Below, piece after piece: positions 1-7,809 of a DNA stretch of 19,415 nt. The notes beneath the pieces are model-generated. The model was given only the letters and a program-made list of their open reading frames with translations. It did not search any database and had not been told where the DNA came from. This DNA is from Rhodospirillales bacterium (lineage in GTDB: Bacteria; Pseudomonadota; Alphaproteobacteria; Rhodospirillales; 2-02-FULL-58-16): NCBI GenBank assembly GCA_021775195.1, contig JAJFIG010000066.1:1-19415 (forward strand), written 5' to 3'. The position numbers and the translations under genes were made by a program. Positions within the stretch are counted from its first letter, which is position 1. Each line of letters begins with the position of its first letter.

Positions 1-1
1 G

Positions 2-520
2 CCGCCGGGACCGGCGCCGACACCGTTCCGGACCGAAATCCCCAGGCGCTCGGCCGACCTTCCGGGTTCGGTGCGCCGTACCGAACGCGGCCGGGGAGGC
101 GAAACCGAAAGCAAGAAGCTCATCGTCGGCCGGGAAATCTCGTTCTCCGGCCAGATCACGTCGTGCGACAAGCTGGTCGTCGAGGGCACGGTGGAGGCCT
201 CGCTCAGGGATGCCCGGATGATCGAAGTGGCGCCCGAGGGATTCTTCAAGGGAGACGCCCAGGTGGAGGAGGCCGACATCAGCGGCCGCTTCGAGGGTGA
301 GTTGACGGCCTACGACCGGGTCGTGATCCGGGCCGGCGGCCGGGTCAGCGGCTCGGTTAATTATGGGCGCATCGTCATCGAATCGGGCGGCGAGGTATCG
401 GGCCAGATGGAGGCGCTGCATTCGGCCGGAGAAATTCCCGCCGAGGTCCGGCCCGAAATACCCCCCGAGCCCGAATACGAACCGGAAACCCTGGCGGAAG
501 AGCCGGCGGAGACCGAGTGA
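2..520 (+). CDS. Bactofilin (polymer-forming cytoskeletal protein), 5' partial
   Basis: Bactofilins polymerise without nucleotide into filaments at the inner membrane and act in cell shape, stalk or envelope organisation. The core begins near the residues SKKLIVGREISFSG and continues as short beta-strand repeats rich in G, I and V (SGRFEGELTAYDRVVI, GRVSGSVNYGRIVIESGGEVSG), as expected for the right-handed beta-helix of the family. A disordered Pro/Glu-rich tail (PPEPEYEPETLAEEPAETE) follows. The reading frame is open back to the first base, and the residues before the GTG at 71 are a Pro/Arg-rich leader of the kind bactofilins carry. The true start is therefore probably outside the window, and GTG 71 is only a fallback. 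The stop overlaps the next start by four bases (GTGA), suggesting translational coupling. Family assignment is confident; the specific role is not known. Confidence 0.88.
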   Translation, partial: PPGPAPTPFRTEIPRRSADLPGSVRRTERGRGGETESKKLIVGREISFSGQITSCDKLVVEGTVEASLRDARMIEVAPEGFFKGDAQVEEADISGRFEGELTAYDRVVIRAGGRVSGSVNYGRIVIESGGEVSGQMEALHSAGEIPAEVRPEIPPEPEYEPETLAEEPAETE

Positions 521-1095
521 CCGAAAACCTCCGACGTTTTTCCGGCGGCGGAAACACCCTGTCTCGCATAATCGCGGTCATGGGGCTGTTGGCCGTGGCC
601 GGATGCGAGACGGTTCCACCGGAAGCCGGCACGGAGCCTGAGCCGGCAGCGGAAAAGACGGCGCCGGCGGCCGAACCGGACAGCGCCGGGAAGGCCAGGG
701 ATGACGCCTCGGCAACAGCGGAGAAGGAGACACCGGAACCGGCGCAACCCCCGTTGCCGCCGCTGAGCATGGCGGCACCGGTGGACAAGGGCGAGCGCCC
801 GGTCCTCGACGCCGGCGCCGTTCCCGGGCCCGAGCGCCTGATCGGCCTCGGCGAGGACGGAGTGGCGGCGCTGCTGGGGCAGCCCGCCTTCAAGCGCCGG
901 GACCCGCCGGCCCAGGTCTGGCAGTACAGCGACGGCACCTGCATTCTCGATATCTTCCTCTATCGGGAAGGCGGCGACCGGTCCTACACCGTGGCCCACG
1001 TCGCGGCCCGGGGACGGAACGTGGCTGCGGTGTCGCGCCGGGACTGCTTCCTGGAACTTCTGAAAGACAAACAGAGAAAAGACGCGTCGGGCTGA
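517..1095 (+). CDS. Small SmpA/BamE-like lipoprotein, 192 aa
   Basis: This is a predicted lipoprotein of unknown function. A basic N-terminus and a hydrophobic stretch (residues 18-29) lead to a lipobox, VAGC, with the lipidated Cys at residue 30. Residues 31-100 are a Pro/Ala/Glu linker. Residues 108-185 form a compact domain containing RLIGLGEDGVAALLGQPAF and VWQYSDGTCILDIFLY. That pattern resembles the SmpA/OmlA/BamE-type beta-lactamase-inhibitor-like fold seen in small outer-membrane lipoproteins; the resemblance is by motif only. The two Cys in the domain (TCILD and RDCFLEL) could form a disulfide. The GTG start overlaps the bactofilin stop, so the pair is probably one operon. An in-frame ATG at residue 22 would shorten the signal peptide too far. 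The gene ends 8 bases before the end of convergent nth. Confidence 0.72.
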   Translation: MTENLRRFSGGGNTLSRIIAVMGLLAVAGCETVPPEAGTEPEPAAEKTAPAAEPDSAGKARDDASATAEKETPEPAQPPLPPLSMAAPVDKGERPVLDAGAVPGPERLIGLGEDGVAALLGQPAFKRRDPPAQVWQYSDGTCILDIFLYREGGDRSYTVAHVAARGRNVAAVSRRDCFLELLKDKQRKDASG

Positions 1096-1103
1096 GCGGC
1101 CCG

Positions 1104-1739
1104 TCAAACCGTGGTTTTCGCCTTGTAGCGGCAGAGCTCGCGGACGACGCAGCCGGGGCAATCGGGCTTGCGCGCCTTGCAGACATAACGGCCGTGCAGG
1201 ATGAGCCAGTGGTGGGCGTGGCGCCTCCAGCGGTCTGGCGTGCGTTTGATCAACTTCTTTTCCACATCGAGAGGAGTCTTGCCGGGGGCCAGCCCGGTCC
1301 GGTTGCCGATCCGGAAGATGTGGGTGTCGACGGCGATGGTCGGTTCGCCGAAGGCGATGTTGAGGACGACGTTGGCGGTCTTGCGGCCGACCCCGGGAAG
1401 GGCCTCGAGCGCGACACGGTCCCTGGGAACCCCGCCGTCGTGGCGGTCGATGAGAAGCTGACTCAGGGCGATGATGTTTCTGGCCTTGGTGTTGTAGAGG
1501 CCGATGGACTTGACGTAGTCCTTGAGGCGGGCCTCGCCCAGGGCCAGCATCCCCTCGGGCGTATCGACGGCCTTGAACAGCGGACCGGTGGCCTTGTTGA
1601 CGCCGACGTCCGTGGCCTGGGCCGACAGGACGACGGCGACGAGCAGGGTATAGGGGTTGATGTAGTCGAGCTCCCCCTTGGGTTCCGGATTGGCGGCCGC
1701 CAGGCGACCGTAGAAGTCATCGATGTCGGCGATTTTCAT
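1104..1739 (-). CDS. nth: Endonuclease III (DNA glycosylase / AP lyase)
   Basis: Base-excision-repair enzyme that removes oxidised pyrimidines from DNA and cleaves the abasic site by beta-elimination. The protein has 211 residues, the same as E. coli Nth. The helix-hairpin-helix LPGVGRKTANVV carries the catalytic Lys at residue 120, and the catalytic Asp lies at 138 in VDTHIFRIGNRTGL. The C-terminal [4Fe-4S] ligands are Cys187, 194, 197 and 203 with C-x6-C-x2-C-x5-C spacing. All of these positions match E. coli numbering. The ATG at 1739 gives the standard N-terminus; no strong ribosome binding site is visible. It is divergent from the DUF2244 gene across 114 bases. Confidence 0.97.
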   Translation of the reverse strand: MKIADIDDFYGRLAAANPEPKGELDYINPYTLLVAVVLSAQATDVGVNKATGPLFKAVDTPEGMLALGEARLKDYVKSIGLYNTKARNIIALSQLLIDRHDGGVPRDRVALEALPGVGRKTANVVLNIAFGEPTIAVDTHIFRIGNRTGLAPGKTPLDVEKKLIKRTPDRWRRHAHHWLILHGRYVCKARKPDCPGCVVRELCRYKAKTTV

Positions 1740-1789
1740 GGCGCCACAATACCCGTCCCGCAGTCGAGGACAAGTCCTTGGGGCGCGAG

Positions 1790-1830
1790 GGTAAGATTCT
1801 TAAAATTAGACGCATTATAAGTTACAATAC
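1790..1830. promoter_or_regulatory. AT-rich divergent promoter region (nth / DUF2244)
   Basis: This AT-rich island in GC-rich DNA separates nth from the DUF2244 gene. On the minus strand a perfect TATAAT lies at 1814-1819, reading toward nth. On the plus strand TACAAT lies at 1823-1828 and TATAAG at 1816-1821, reading toward DUF2244. No good -35 hexamer at 16-18 bases was found for any of them, so start sites are uncertain. Confidence 0.35.
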
Positions 1831-1853
1831 GGCCAGGTACTGGAGGCCTTGTC

Positions 1854-2354
1854 GTGATCGATACGAGAAACTCCACCGGCCGGGGAGGTGTTCTGTTCAG
1901 CGCCGTGCTGCGCCCGAACCGCAGCGCGACGATCCGCGGACTCAACACGGTCATGGCCCTTATGGCCGTGATCTGGCTTGGCGCCGGGGCCGTCTTCGCC
2001 GCCATCGGGGCGTGGCCGGTGTTCGGGTTTCTCGGCCTCGACGTCCTGGTGCTGTACCTGGCGCTGAGGTTCAGCATGCGCGCCGGGCAAACGGTGGAAA
2101 CCATCGACCTGACCGAGCGGGCCCTGACGGTCCGGCGGATCAACCACTGGGGCCGCAGCCGGGACTGGTCCTTTTCACCCCACTGGCTGCAGGTGGTCGT
2201 CGATGACCTTTCGGCACACCGTGACCGGCTCGAATTGCGCTCACGCGGCCACGCGCTGGTGGTCGGCAGCTTCCTGACGCCGGCGGAGCGGGCGGAGTTG
2301 GCGGGGGCCCTTCGAGGGGCGTTGAGGAGTCTTTCGGCTCCGGTATCCGTCTAG
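1854..2354 (+). CDS. DUF2244 family integral membrane protein, 166 aa
   Basis: Inner-membrane protein of a family of unknown function common in Alphaproteobacteria. It opens with the family-typical FSAVLRPNRSATIRGL, followed by two membrane helices at about residues 31-51 and 55-73. A cytoplasmic beta-rich part (residues 80-155) includes LTVRRINHWGRSRDWSFSP and LELRSRGHALVVGSFLTPAER, where a single PH-like sheet is plausible. The GTG at 1854 is supported by GGAGG at 1842-1846, seven bases upstream. The last four bases, CTAG, are shared with the stop of the convergent dapB. No function should be inferred beyond membrane location. Confidence 0.85.
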   Translation: MIDTRNSTGRGGVLFSAVLRPNRSATIRGLNTVMALMAVIWLGAGAVFAAIGAWPVFGFLGLDVLVLYLALRFSMRAGQTVETIDLTERALTVRRINHWGRSRDWSFSPHWLQVVVDDLSAHRDRLELRSRGHALVVGSFLTPAERAELAGALRGALRSLSAPVSV

Positions 2355-3151
2355 TCGAATCCAAGCACGTCGCGCATGGAGTAGAGGCCGGGGGCACGCC
2401 CCTCGGTCCACAGGGCGGCGCGGACGGCGCCACGGGCGAAGACGGCCCGCGATGATGCCTTGTGGGTGAGTTCCACCCGTTCCCCGTCGGCGGCGAAGAC
2501 CACCGTGTGCTCGCCGGCTAGGTCGCCGCCGCGCAGGGTGGCGAACCCGATATCACCGGTCCGCCGGGCGCCGGTGTGGCCGTCGCGGACCCGCTGCGAT
2601 ACCGTGGCCAGGTCGACGCCGCGCCCGTCCGCCGCCGCCTCTCCCAGGGCGAGGGCGGTTCCCGACGGCGCATCGACCTTGTGGCGATGGTGCATCTCGA
2701 CGATCTCGATGTCGTAGCCGGGATCAAGGATTCCCGCCACCTGGCGGGTCAGCCCCAAGAGCAGATTGACGCCGACGCTCATGTTCGCCGCCTGGACGAC
2801 GGCGGTTTCGGCGGCGGCGGCCTCGAGGGCGGCCTGCTGGACGGCCACGAAACCGGTGGTCCCGACGACCAGCGCCACGCCATGGCGCATGGCGGCGGCG
2901 GCATGGACCGGGGCGGCGGCGGGAACGGTAAAATCGATGACCACGTCGGAGGCGGCGAAAAGATCGTCGGTGTCGGCGCCGACGGGCAATCCAGCCGGCT
3001 CGGCGCCGGTCAGGGCGGCGACGTCCTGGCCGAGGGCGGGACTCCCCGGCTGTTCCGTGCCGCCGGCCAGGGAGCAGCCGTCGGTGGCAAGGACCTCGGC
3101 GATCAGCATCCGGCCCATGCGTCCGGCGCAGCCGACTATTCCGATTTTCAT
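2351..3151 (-). CDS. dapB: 4-hydroxy-tetrahydrodipicolinate reductase
   Basis: Reduces 4-hydroxy-tetrahydrodipicolinate to tetrahydrodipicolinate with NAD(P)H, on the route to meso-diaminopimelate (peptidoglycan) and lysine. The protein has 266 residues, typical of the family. The dinucleotide-binding motif GCAGRMG is at residues 7-13 and GTTG at 97-100. The signature HHRHKVDAPSGTA is at about 154-166 and holds the catalytic His pair and Lys158. GGGGGAG at 3158-3164 (read on the minus strand) lies six bases before the ATG. It follows dnaJ by 36 bases and is probably cotranscribed with it, an arrangement found in several alphaproteobacteria. There are no anomalies in the active-site motifs. 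Confidence 0.97.
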   Translation of the reverse strand: MKIGIVGCAGRMGRMLIAEVLATDGCSLAGGTEQPGSPALGQDVAALTGAEPAGLPVGADTDDLFAASDVVIDFTVPAAAPVHAAAAMRHGVALVVGTTGFVAVQQAALEAAAAETAVVQAANMSVGVNLLLGLTRQVAGILDPGYDIEIVEMHHRHKVDAPSGTALALGEAAADGRGVDLATVSQRVRDGHTGARRTGDIGFATLRGGDLAGEHTVVFAADGERVELTHKASSRAVFARGAVRAALWTEGRAPGLYSMRDVLGFD

Positions 3152-3187
3152 GGCGTTCTCCCCCTGTTGCCCTGCCCGGCTAGCGCG

Positions 3188-4321
3188 CTATTCCTTGAGG
3201 TCTTCCCATATCTCCTTGACCTTGGAAAAGAAGCCGTGGGCCTGCGGGCTCTGCTTGGCGCTGTCGCCGCCGTCCTCAAACTCGCGCAGCAGCTCCTGCT
3301 GGCGCTTGGTCAGGTTGACCGGTGTCTCGATGGTCGCCTGGACGAACATGTCGCCCCGGGTCTTGGAGCGCAGGACGGGCATGCCCTTGCCCCGGAGGCG
3401 GAACTGATGGCCGGTCTGGGTCCCCGTGGGGATGGTAATGCGGGCCCGGGCGCCGTCGACGGTGGGCACCTCGATGGTGCCGCCCAACGTCGCCTTGGTC
3501 ATGGCGATGGGCACCCGGCAATAGATGTTGGCGGCCTCGCGCTGGAAAATGCGATGGGGGCGGATGGTGAGGAAAATATAAAGATCGCCGGCGGGCGCCC
3601 CGCGCAGTCCGGCTTCGCCCTCGCCGGAGAGGCGAATCCGGGTGCCGTCCTCGACCCCGGGCGGAATATCGACGGATAGGGTCCGTTCCTTCTGCGTCCG
3701 GCCGGCGCCGGCACAGGTCCGGCACGGCTCCTTGATCACTCGGCCGCCGCCCTGACAGGCGGGGCAGGTGCGCTCGACGGTAAAGAAGCCCGACTGGGAC
3801 CGGATGCGCCCGTGGCCGTGGCAGGTATTGCAGGTAACCGGCGCCGCGCCGCCGGCGGCACCGGTGCCGTTGCAGGCGTCGCAGGCGACCGAGGTCGGGA
3901 CCCTGATCTGGGCCTTCTTGCCCTTGAAGGCGTCCTCGAGGTTGATCTCCAGGTTGTAGCGCAGGTCGGAACCGCCGCGGGAACCGCCACCACGGCGGCC
4001 GCCGCCTTGGACGAAGTCACCGAACATCTCGTCAAAGATATCGGCGAAGCCGGTGGCGAAGCCGCCCTCGAAGCCGCCGGGACCGGGGCCGCCCTGTTCG
4101 AACGCGGCATGGCCGCAGCGGTCGTAGGCGGCGCGTTTCTGCTCGTCCTGAAGAACGTCGTAGGCCTCGGCGACCTCCTTGAAGGCCTTTTCCGATTCCT
4201 TGTCGCCGGGATTGCGGTCGGGATGAAGCTTCATGGCCAGCTTGCGGTAGGCCTTCTTCATCTCCTCCGGGCCGGCATCCCGGCTTACCCCGAGGGTCTC
4301 GTAATAGTCCTGTTTGGCCAT
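3188..4321 (-). CDS. dnaJ: Chaperone protein DnaJ (Hsp40)
   Basis: Co-chaperone that delivers unfolded clients to DnaK and stimulates its ATPase. From [11 protein letters not shown] (ATG at 4321) it has 377 residues. The J domain is at residues 4-70 with HPD at 33-35. A Gly/Phe-rich linker (about 77-118) follows. The zinc domain has four CxxCxGxG repeats beginning at Cys147, Cys164, Cys186 and Cys200, then the C-terminal client-binding domains. A TTG six codons upstream (4339) would add HESYL after the initiator, but the conserved N-terminus favours the ATG. The Shine-Dalgarno sequence is weak. It lies 94 bases after dnaK, with a hairpin between them, and 36 bases before dapB. Confidence 0.97.
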   Translation of the reverse strand: MAKQDYYETLGVSRDAGPEEMKKAYRKLAMKLHPDRNPGDKESEKAFKEVAEAYDVLQDEQKRAAYDRCGHAAFEQGGPGPGGFEGGFATGFADIFDEMFGDFVQGGGRRGGGSRGGSDLRYNLEINLEDAFKGKKAQIRVPTSVACDACNGTGAAGGAAPVTCNTCHGHGRIRSQSGFFTVERTCPACQGGGRVIKEPCRTCAGAGRTQKERTLSVDIPPGVEDGTRIRLSGEGEAGLRGAPAGDLYIFLTIRPHRIFQREAANIYCRVPIAMTKATLGGTIEVPTVDGARARITIPTGTQTGHQFRLRGKGMPVLRSKTRGDMFVQATIETPVNLTKRQQELLREFEDGGDSAKQSPQAHGFFSKVKEIWEDLKE

Positions 4322-4337
4322 CAAGTATGACTCGTGC

Positions 4338-4376
4338 AAATAAAACGCCCCGGCGCGCGATCAGGAGACGCCGGAG
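4338..4376 (-). terminator. Terminator-like hairpin between dnaK and dnaJ
   Basis: On the minus strand, CTCCGGCG (4376-4369) can pair with CGCCGGGG (4355-4348) over eight pairs, one of them G-T, with a 13-base loop. It is followed by CG and then TTTTATTT (4345-4338). The form is that of an intrinsic terminator or attenuator. Because dnaJ follows at once, it probably acts as a partial terminator or mRNA-stability element that keeps DnaK above DnaJ. That role is inference. Confidence 0.5.
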
Positions 4377-4415
4377 ACGTTTACATATCCTTACTGATAT
4401 CCGCAGCCGGCGACT

Positions 4416-6359
4416 CTAGGAGTCCTTCTTGTCCTTTTCCGGGTCCACTTCCTCGAAATCGGCGTCGACGACGGTGGAGTCACCGGAGTCATCCTGGGAC
4501 GTGGGCTCGCCGGCACCGTCATCGGGGGCCGCTTGCTCGGCGGCCTCGGCTTCCTGGCTCGCCTTGTACATGGCTTCGCCCAGTTTCATGGATGCCTGGG
4601 TCAAGGCTTCGGTCTTTTCCTTGATCGCTTCGGCGTCGTCGCCGTCGAGTACCGAACGCAGGTCCGTGATGGCCCCCTCGATGGCCTGTTTTTCGTCCTC
4701 CGATACCTTGTCGCCATATTCCTTCAGGTTCTTCTCCGAGGTATGGATCAGGGCGTCGCCATGATTGCGGGCGTCGACCGTCTCGCGGCGCTTCTTGTCC
4801 TCGTCGGCATGCTGCTCGGCTTCCTGCACCATGCGCTCGATATCGGAATCGTCCAGGCCACCGGAAGCCTGGATGCGAATCTGCTGCTCCTTGCCCGTGG
4901 CCTTGTCCTTGGCGGTGACGTGAACAAGGCCGTTGGCATCGATGTCGAAGGTAACCTCGATCTGGGGGATGCCGCGGCTGGACGGCGGAATGCCGATCAA
5001 GTCGAACTGGCCCAGCAGCTTGTTGTCGGCGGCCATCTCGCGTTCGCCCTGGAAGACGCGGATGGTGACCGCGGTCTGATTGTCCTCGGCGGTGGAAAAC
5101 GCCTGGCTCTTGCGGGTCGGGATGGTGGTGTTGCGGTCGATCAGGCGCGTGAACACGCCGCCCAGGGTCTCGATGCCCAGCGACAGGGGCGTCACGTCGA
5201 GCAGGAGGACGTCCTTGACGTCGCCCTTGAGCACGCCGCCCTGGATGGCGGCGCCCATGGCGACGACCTCGTCGGGATTGACACCCTTGTGGGGTTCGCG
5301 GCCGAAGAACTCCTTGACGGTCTCGATGACCTTGGGCATGCGCGTCATGCCGCCGACCAGAATGACCTCGTTGATTTCGCCGGCGGAAAGGCCGGCGTCC
5401 TTCAGGGCCTTCTTGCACGGGGCGACGGTGCGCTGGACCAGGTCCTCCACCAGGGCCTCGAGCTTGGCCCGGGTGAGCTTGATGTTGAGGTGCTTGGGCC
5501 CGCTGGAGTCGGCGGTGATGAAGGGCAGGTTGATCTCGGTCTGCATGGCGCTGGACAGCTCGATCTTGGCCTTCTCCGCCTCCTCGCGCAGGCGCTGGAG
5601 GGCGAGATTGTCCTCGCGCAGATCGATGCCCTGCTCCTTCTTGAACTCGTCGGCCAGGTAATCGACGATGCGCTTGTCGAAGTCCTCGCCACCCAGGAAG
5701 GTGTCGCCGTTGGTCGCCTTGACCTCGAAAACCCCGTCACCGATCTCGAGAACCGAGACATCGAAGGTGCCGCCGCCGAGATCATAAACGGCGACGATGC
5801 CGCTGCCCTTTTTCTCGAGGCCGTAGGCGAGCGCCGCGGCGGTGGGCTCGTTGATGATGCGGAGCACTTCTAGACCGGCGATCCGGCCCGCGTCCTTGGT
5901 CGCCTGGCGCTGGGAATCGTTGAAGTAGGCGGGAACCGTGATCACCGCCTGGGTAACCTCTTCGCCAAGAAAACTCTCGGCGGTCTCCTTCATCTTCTGG
6001 ACGATGAAGGCGCTGATCTGGCTCGGGCTGTACTTCTCATCGCCGGCCTGGACCCAGGCATCGCCATTGTCGCCCTCGACGATCTTGTAGGGGACCAGGT
6101 CCATGTCCTTCTTGGTAATGGGGTCGTTGAACCGCCGCCCGATCAGACGCTTGATCGCGTACAGGGTATTGGTGGAGTTGGTCACCGCCTGGCGCTTGGC
6201 GGGCTGGCCGACGAGCCGTTCCCCGGAGTCGGTGAACGCGACCATGGACGGCGTCGTACGGCCGCCTTCCACATTTTCAATGATCTTGCCGTCCTTGCCA
6301 TCAATGAGGGCGACACAGGAATTCGTCGTTCCAAGGTCGATGCCGATAACCTTGCTCAT
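4416..6359 (-). CDS. dnaK: Chaperone protein DnaK (Hsp70)
   Basis: ATP-dependent Hsp70 chaperone of the cytosol, working with DnaJ and GrpE. The ATG at 6359 gives [16 protein letters not shown] and 647 residues. An upstream in-frame TTG at 6431 would add 24 unconserved residues and is rejected. The ATPase-domain signatures are IDLGTTNS (7-14), [16 protein letters not shown] and [13 protein letters not shown]. The interdomain linker [18 protein letters not shown] and the substrate-binding and lid domains follow. The C-terminus is the usual acidic tail ([14 protein letters not shown]). AAGGA at 6366-6370 (minus strand) lies six bases before the start. grpE is not adjacent but sits with hrcA about 8.5 kb away. 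Confidence 0.98.
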   Translation of the reverse strand: MSKVIGIDLGTTNSCVALIDGKDGKIIENVEGGRTTPSMVAFTDSGERLVGQPAKRQAVTNSTNTLYAIKRLIGRRFNDPITKKDMDLVPYKIVEGDNGDAWVQAGDEKYSPSQISAFIVQKMKETAESFLGEEVTQAVITVPAYFNDSQRQATKDAGRIAGLEVLRIINEPTAAALAYGLEKKGSGIVAVYDLGGGTFDVSVLEIGDGVFEVKATNGDTFLGGEDFDKRIVDYLADEFKKEQGIDLREDNLALQRLREEAEKAKIELSSAMQTEINLPFITADSSGPKHLNIKLTRAKLEALVEDLVQRTVAPCKKALKDAGLSAGEINEVILVGGMTRMPKVIETVKEFFGREPHKGVNPDEVVAMGAAIQGGVLKGDVKDVLLLDVTPLSLGIETLGGVFTRLIDRNTTIPTRKSQAFSTAEDNQTAVTIRVFQGEREMAADNKLLGQFDLIGIPPSSRGIPQIEVTFDIDANGLVHVTAKDKATGKEQQIRIQASGGLDDSDIERMVQEAEQHADEDKKRRETVDARNHGDALIHTSEKNLKEYGDKVSEDEKQAIEGAITDLRSVLDGDDAEAIKEKTEALTQASMKLGEAMYKASQEAEAAEQAAPDDGAGEPTSQDDSGDSTVVDADFEEVDPEKDKKDS

Positions 6360-6461
6360 CGTCTTTCCTTCTCTCTCGGCGGAGCCCCGCGGCCCATGAC
6401 GGCACCACGGAGATACCCGGTGTTGAATCAAATTAAGTCTTCGGCGACAGTATCCTGGCGA

Positions 6462-6491
6462 TATATATGTCGGGCGTTGAAGGTACGCAAC
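6462..6491 (-). promoter_or_regulatory. Candidate heat-shock/sigma70 promoter of dnaK
   Basis: Reading toward dnaK, GTTG (6491-6488) is followed after 18 bases by CATATAT (6469-6463), close to the alphaproteobacterial RpoH pattern CTTG-N17-CYTATNT. The same bases also read as TTGCGT (6490-6485), 17 bases, TATATA (6467-6462), an acceptable sigma70 promoter. The leader would be about 95 bases. No inverted repeat of the HrcA operator type (TTAGCACTC-N9-GAGTGCTAA) is present. The class of sigma factor is inference. Confidence 0.42.
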
Positions 6492-6577
6492 CGCCGCCGG
6501 GCAATTCCCTTCGAGGTTTGTGCCATTTTCTTGGGCCTCGAGGCCGCTGCCGGCCGGGAGTGCGAGCGGATGGCAAC

Positions 6578-7480
6578 GTGATCATTTCAGCCAGCTACAA
6601 GACCGATATCCCGGCCTTCTACGGCGACTGGTTCATGGCCCGCCTGCGGGCCGGACATTGCCGCACCGTCAATCCCTACGGCCGCCAAGTCCAGACCATC
6701 GCCCTTGACCGCGGCTCGGTGGATGGGTTCGTTTTCTGGACCCGCAACGCCGGCCCCTTCCGCGGACACCTTGAAGCGGTTGCCGGCCTCGGGCAACCCT
6801 TCGTCGTGCACCTGACCGTCACCGGTTATCCCAGGCCGCTCGACGCCGCGACCATCGATCCCGGCAACGCCATCGATCAGGTCCGCTGGCTGGCACGGAC
6901 GTTCGGCGGGCGGGTGCCGGTCTGGCGTTATGACCCGGTGGTTATCTCTTCGCTGACGCCGCCGGCGTGGCACCGGCGGAATTTTTCGCGGCTGGCCCGG
7001 GCGATGTCGGGGTCGGTGGACGAGGTCGTTCTGTCGTTCGCCCAGATCTACCGGAAGACGGCACGCAACATGGCGGCGGCGGCCCGCGTCTTCGGTTTCG
7101 ACTGGCACGACCCGGACGACGACGAGAAACGCGCCCTGCTCGCCGACCTGGCCGCCATCGCCGCCGATCACGGCTTTGCCGCCACCGTCTGCGGACAGCC
7201 GAACCTGGTGGGGGCCGGCATAGGCGAGTCCCGGTGCATCGACGCCCGGCGGCTTGGCGATGTCGCCGGGGACGCCATCGCGGCGGACGCCAGGCCGCAC
7301 CGGAAAAACTGCGGCTGCCGGGCATCGCGGGACATCGGCGAATATGACACCTGCCCCCATGGCTGCGCCTATTGCTACGCCGTCAATGGGCGGACCCTTG
7401 CCAAGGAGCGTTACCGGCAACACGATCCCGGATCGGATTTCCTTTTCGCGCCACCCTCAAACATACCGCAGGCCAATTGA
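6578..7480 (+). CDS. DUF1848 family protein with C-terminal cysteine cluster, 300 aa
   Basis: The function of this family is not established. The GTG at 6578 gives an N-terminus [18 protein letters not shown], the usual beginning of DUF1848 proteins. The frame is open 37 codons further upstream, but those residues look like GC-rich read-through. Recognisable blocks are [18 protein letters not shown] and the C-terminal cluster [15 protein letters not shown] followed by [11 protein letters not shown]. That cluster contains C-x3-C-x2-C, the spacing of the radical-SAM [4Fe-4S] motif, but at the C-terminus. Pfam describes this likeness for the family. An iron-sulfur or radical-SAM-like activity is possible but unproven. 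The gene is divergent from dnaK with about 220 bases between the starts. Only a weak ribosome binding site is visible. Confidence 0.85.
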   Translation: MIISASYKTDIPAFYGDWFMARLRAGHCRTVNPYGRQVQTIALDRGSVDGFVFWTRNAGPFRGHLEAVAGLGQPFVVHLTVTGYPRPLDAATIDPGNAIDQVRWLARTFGGRVPVWRYDPVVISSLTPPAWHRRNFSRLARAMSGSVDEVVLSFAQIYRKTARNMAAAARVFGFDWHDPDDDEKRALLADLAAIAADHGFAATVCGQPNLVGAGIGESRCIDARRLGDVAGDAIAADARPHRKNCGCRASRDIGEYDTCPHGCAYCYAVNGRTLAKERYRQHDPGSDFLFAPPSNIPQAN

Positions 7481-7809
7481 AAATCGGACACGGGACCTTT
7501 CAACGTTCCCGGCCCCGTTCCACCATTACGGGTGTGGTGCAATCGGCTTCGTTGTTAACCAATTCTTTGCCATCAGGGGTGTTAGCTGTGCCTGGGTGGC
7601 TCAGTGGCTAGTTCGAGGATTGCCGAAGTTCTGCGCAACAAAGTTGCGCCCTGCGTGCGCGAACAATCGGCGAGTTGAACCGGGCCGCCGTCACCAGGGG
7701 AGGCTGATAGGTATCGGGCCGTGACGGTTATTCTGAATTTTAGCCGACTCATTTTTCGCAATGGCGCCGGTTACGGGACGCCGCGAACCACGCCCGGCGC
7801 GGAGTCATA
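7481..7809. other. 329-base non-coding gap before the PAS-GGDEF-EAL gene
   Basis: No convincing gene is seen here; short frames lack conserved sequence and ribosome binding sites. The notable content is a set of nested inverted repeats at 7591-7698, listed separately. No clear -35/-10 pair was found. An AT-rich stretch at about 7728-7760 could hold a promoter for the gene at 7810. GGAG at 7801-7804, five bases before that ATG, is its ribosome binding site. Confidence 0.6.
7591..7698. repeat. Nested, near-concentric inverted repeats
   Basis: There are three tiers. The inner hairpin is GCGCAAC, AAA, GTTGCGC (7633-7649, perfect). The middle tier is GATTG (7618-7622) against CAATC (7664-7668). 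The outer tier is CCTGGGTG (7591-7598) against CACCAGG (7692-7698), with one bulged G. The centres fall within about four bases of each other. A folded leader RNA of the downstream gene, a small RNA, or a decayed palindromic repeat are all possible. Confidence 0.4.

Noticed and set aside
2576..3679. Plus-strand open frame (367 codons) across dapB and dnaJ
   Set aside because: It spans two confident minus-strand genes and their boundary. Composition is that of antisense GC-rich DNA.
4533..5873. Plus-strand open frame (446 codons) opposite dnaK
   Set aside because: Shadow of the strongly conserved dnaK gene. The translation is low-complexity Gly/Leu/Asp-rich with no ribosome binding site.
6467..6577. 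Upstream extension of the DUF1848 gene
   Set aside because: It overlaps the dnaK promoter region, and the conserved N-terminus begins at the GTG at 6578.
7589..7690. tRNA-like 5' half (GGCTCAGTGGCTAG D-arm pattern)
   Set aside because: There is no matching acceptor stem, no anticodon arm of the right form and no T-arm or CCA downstream. It is only a resemblance.
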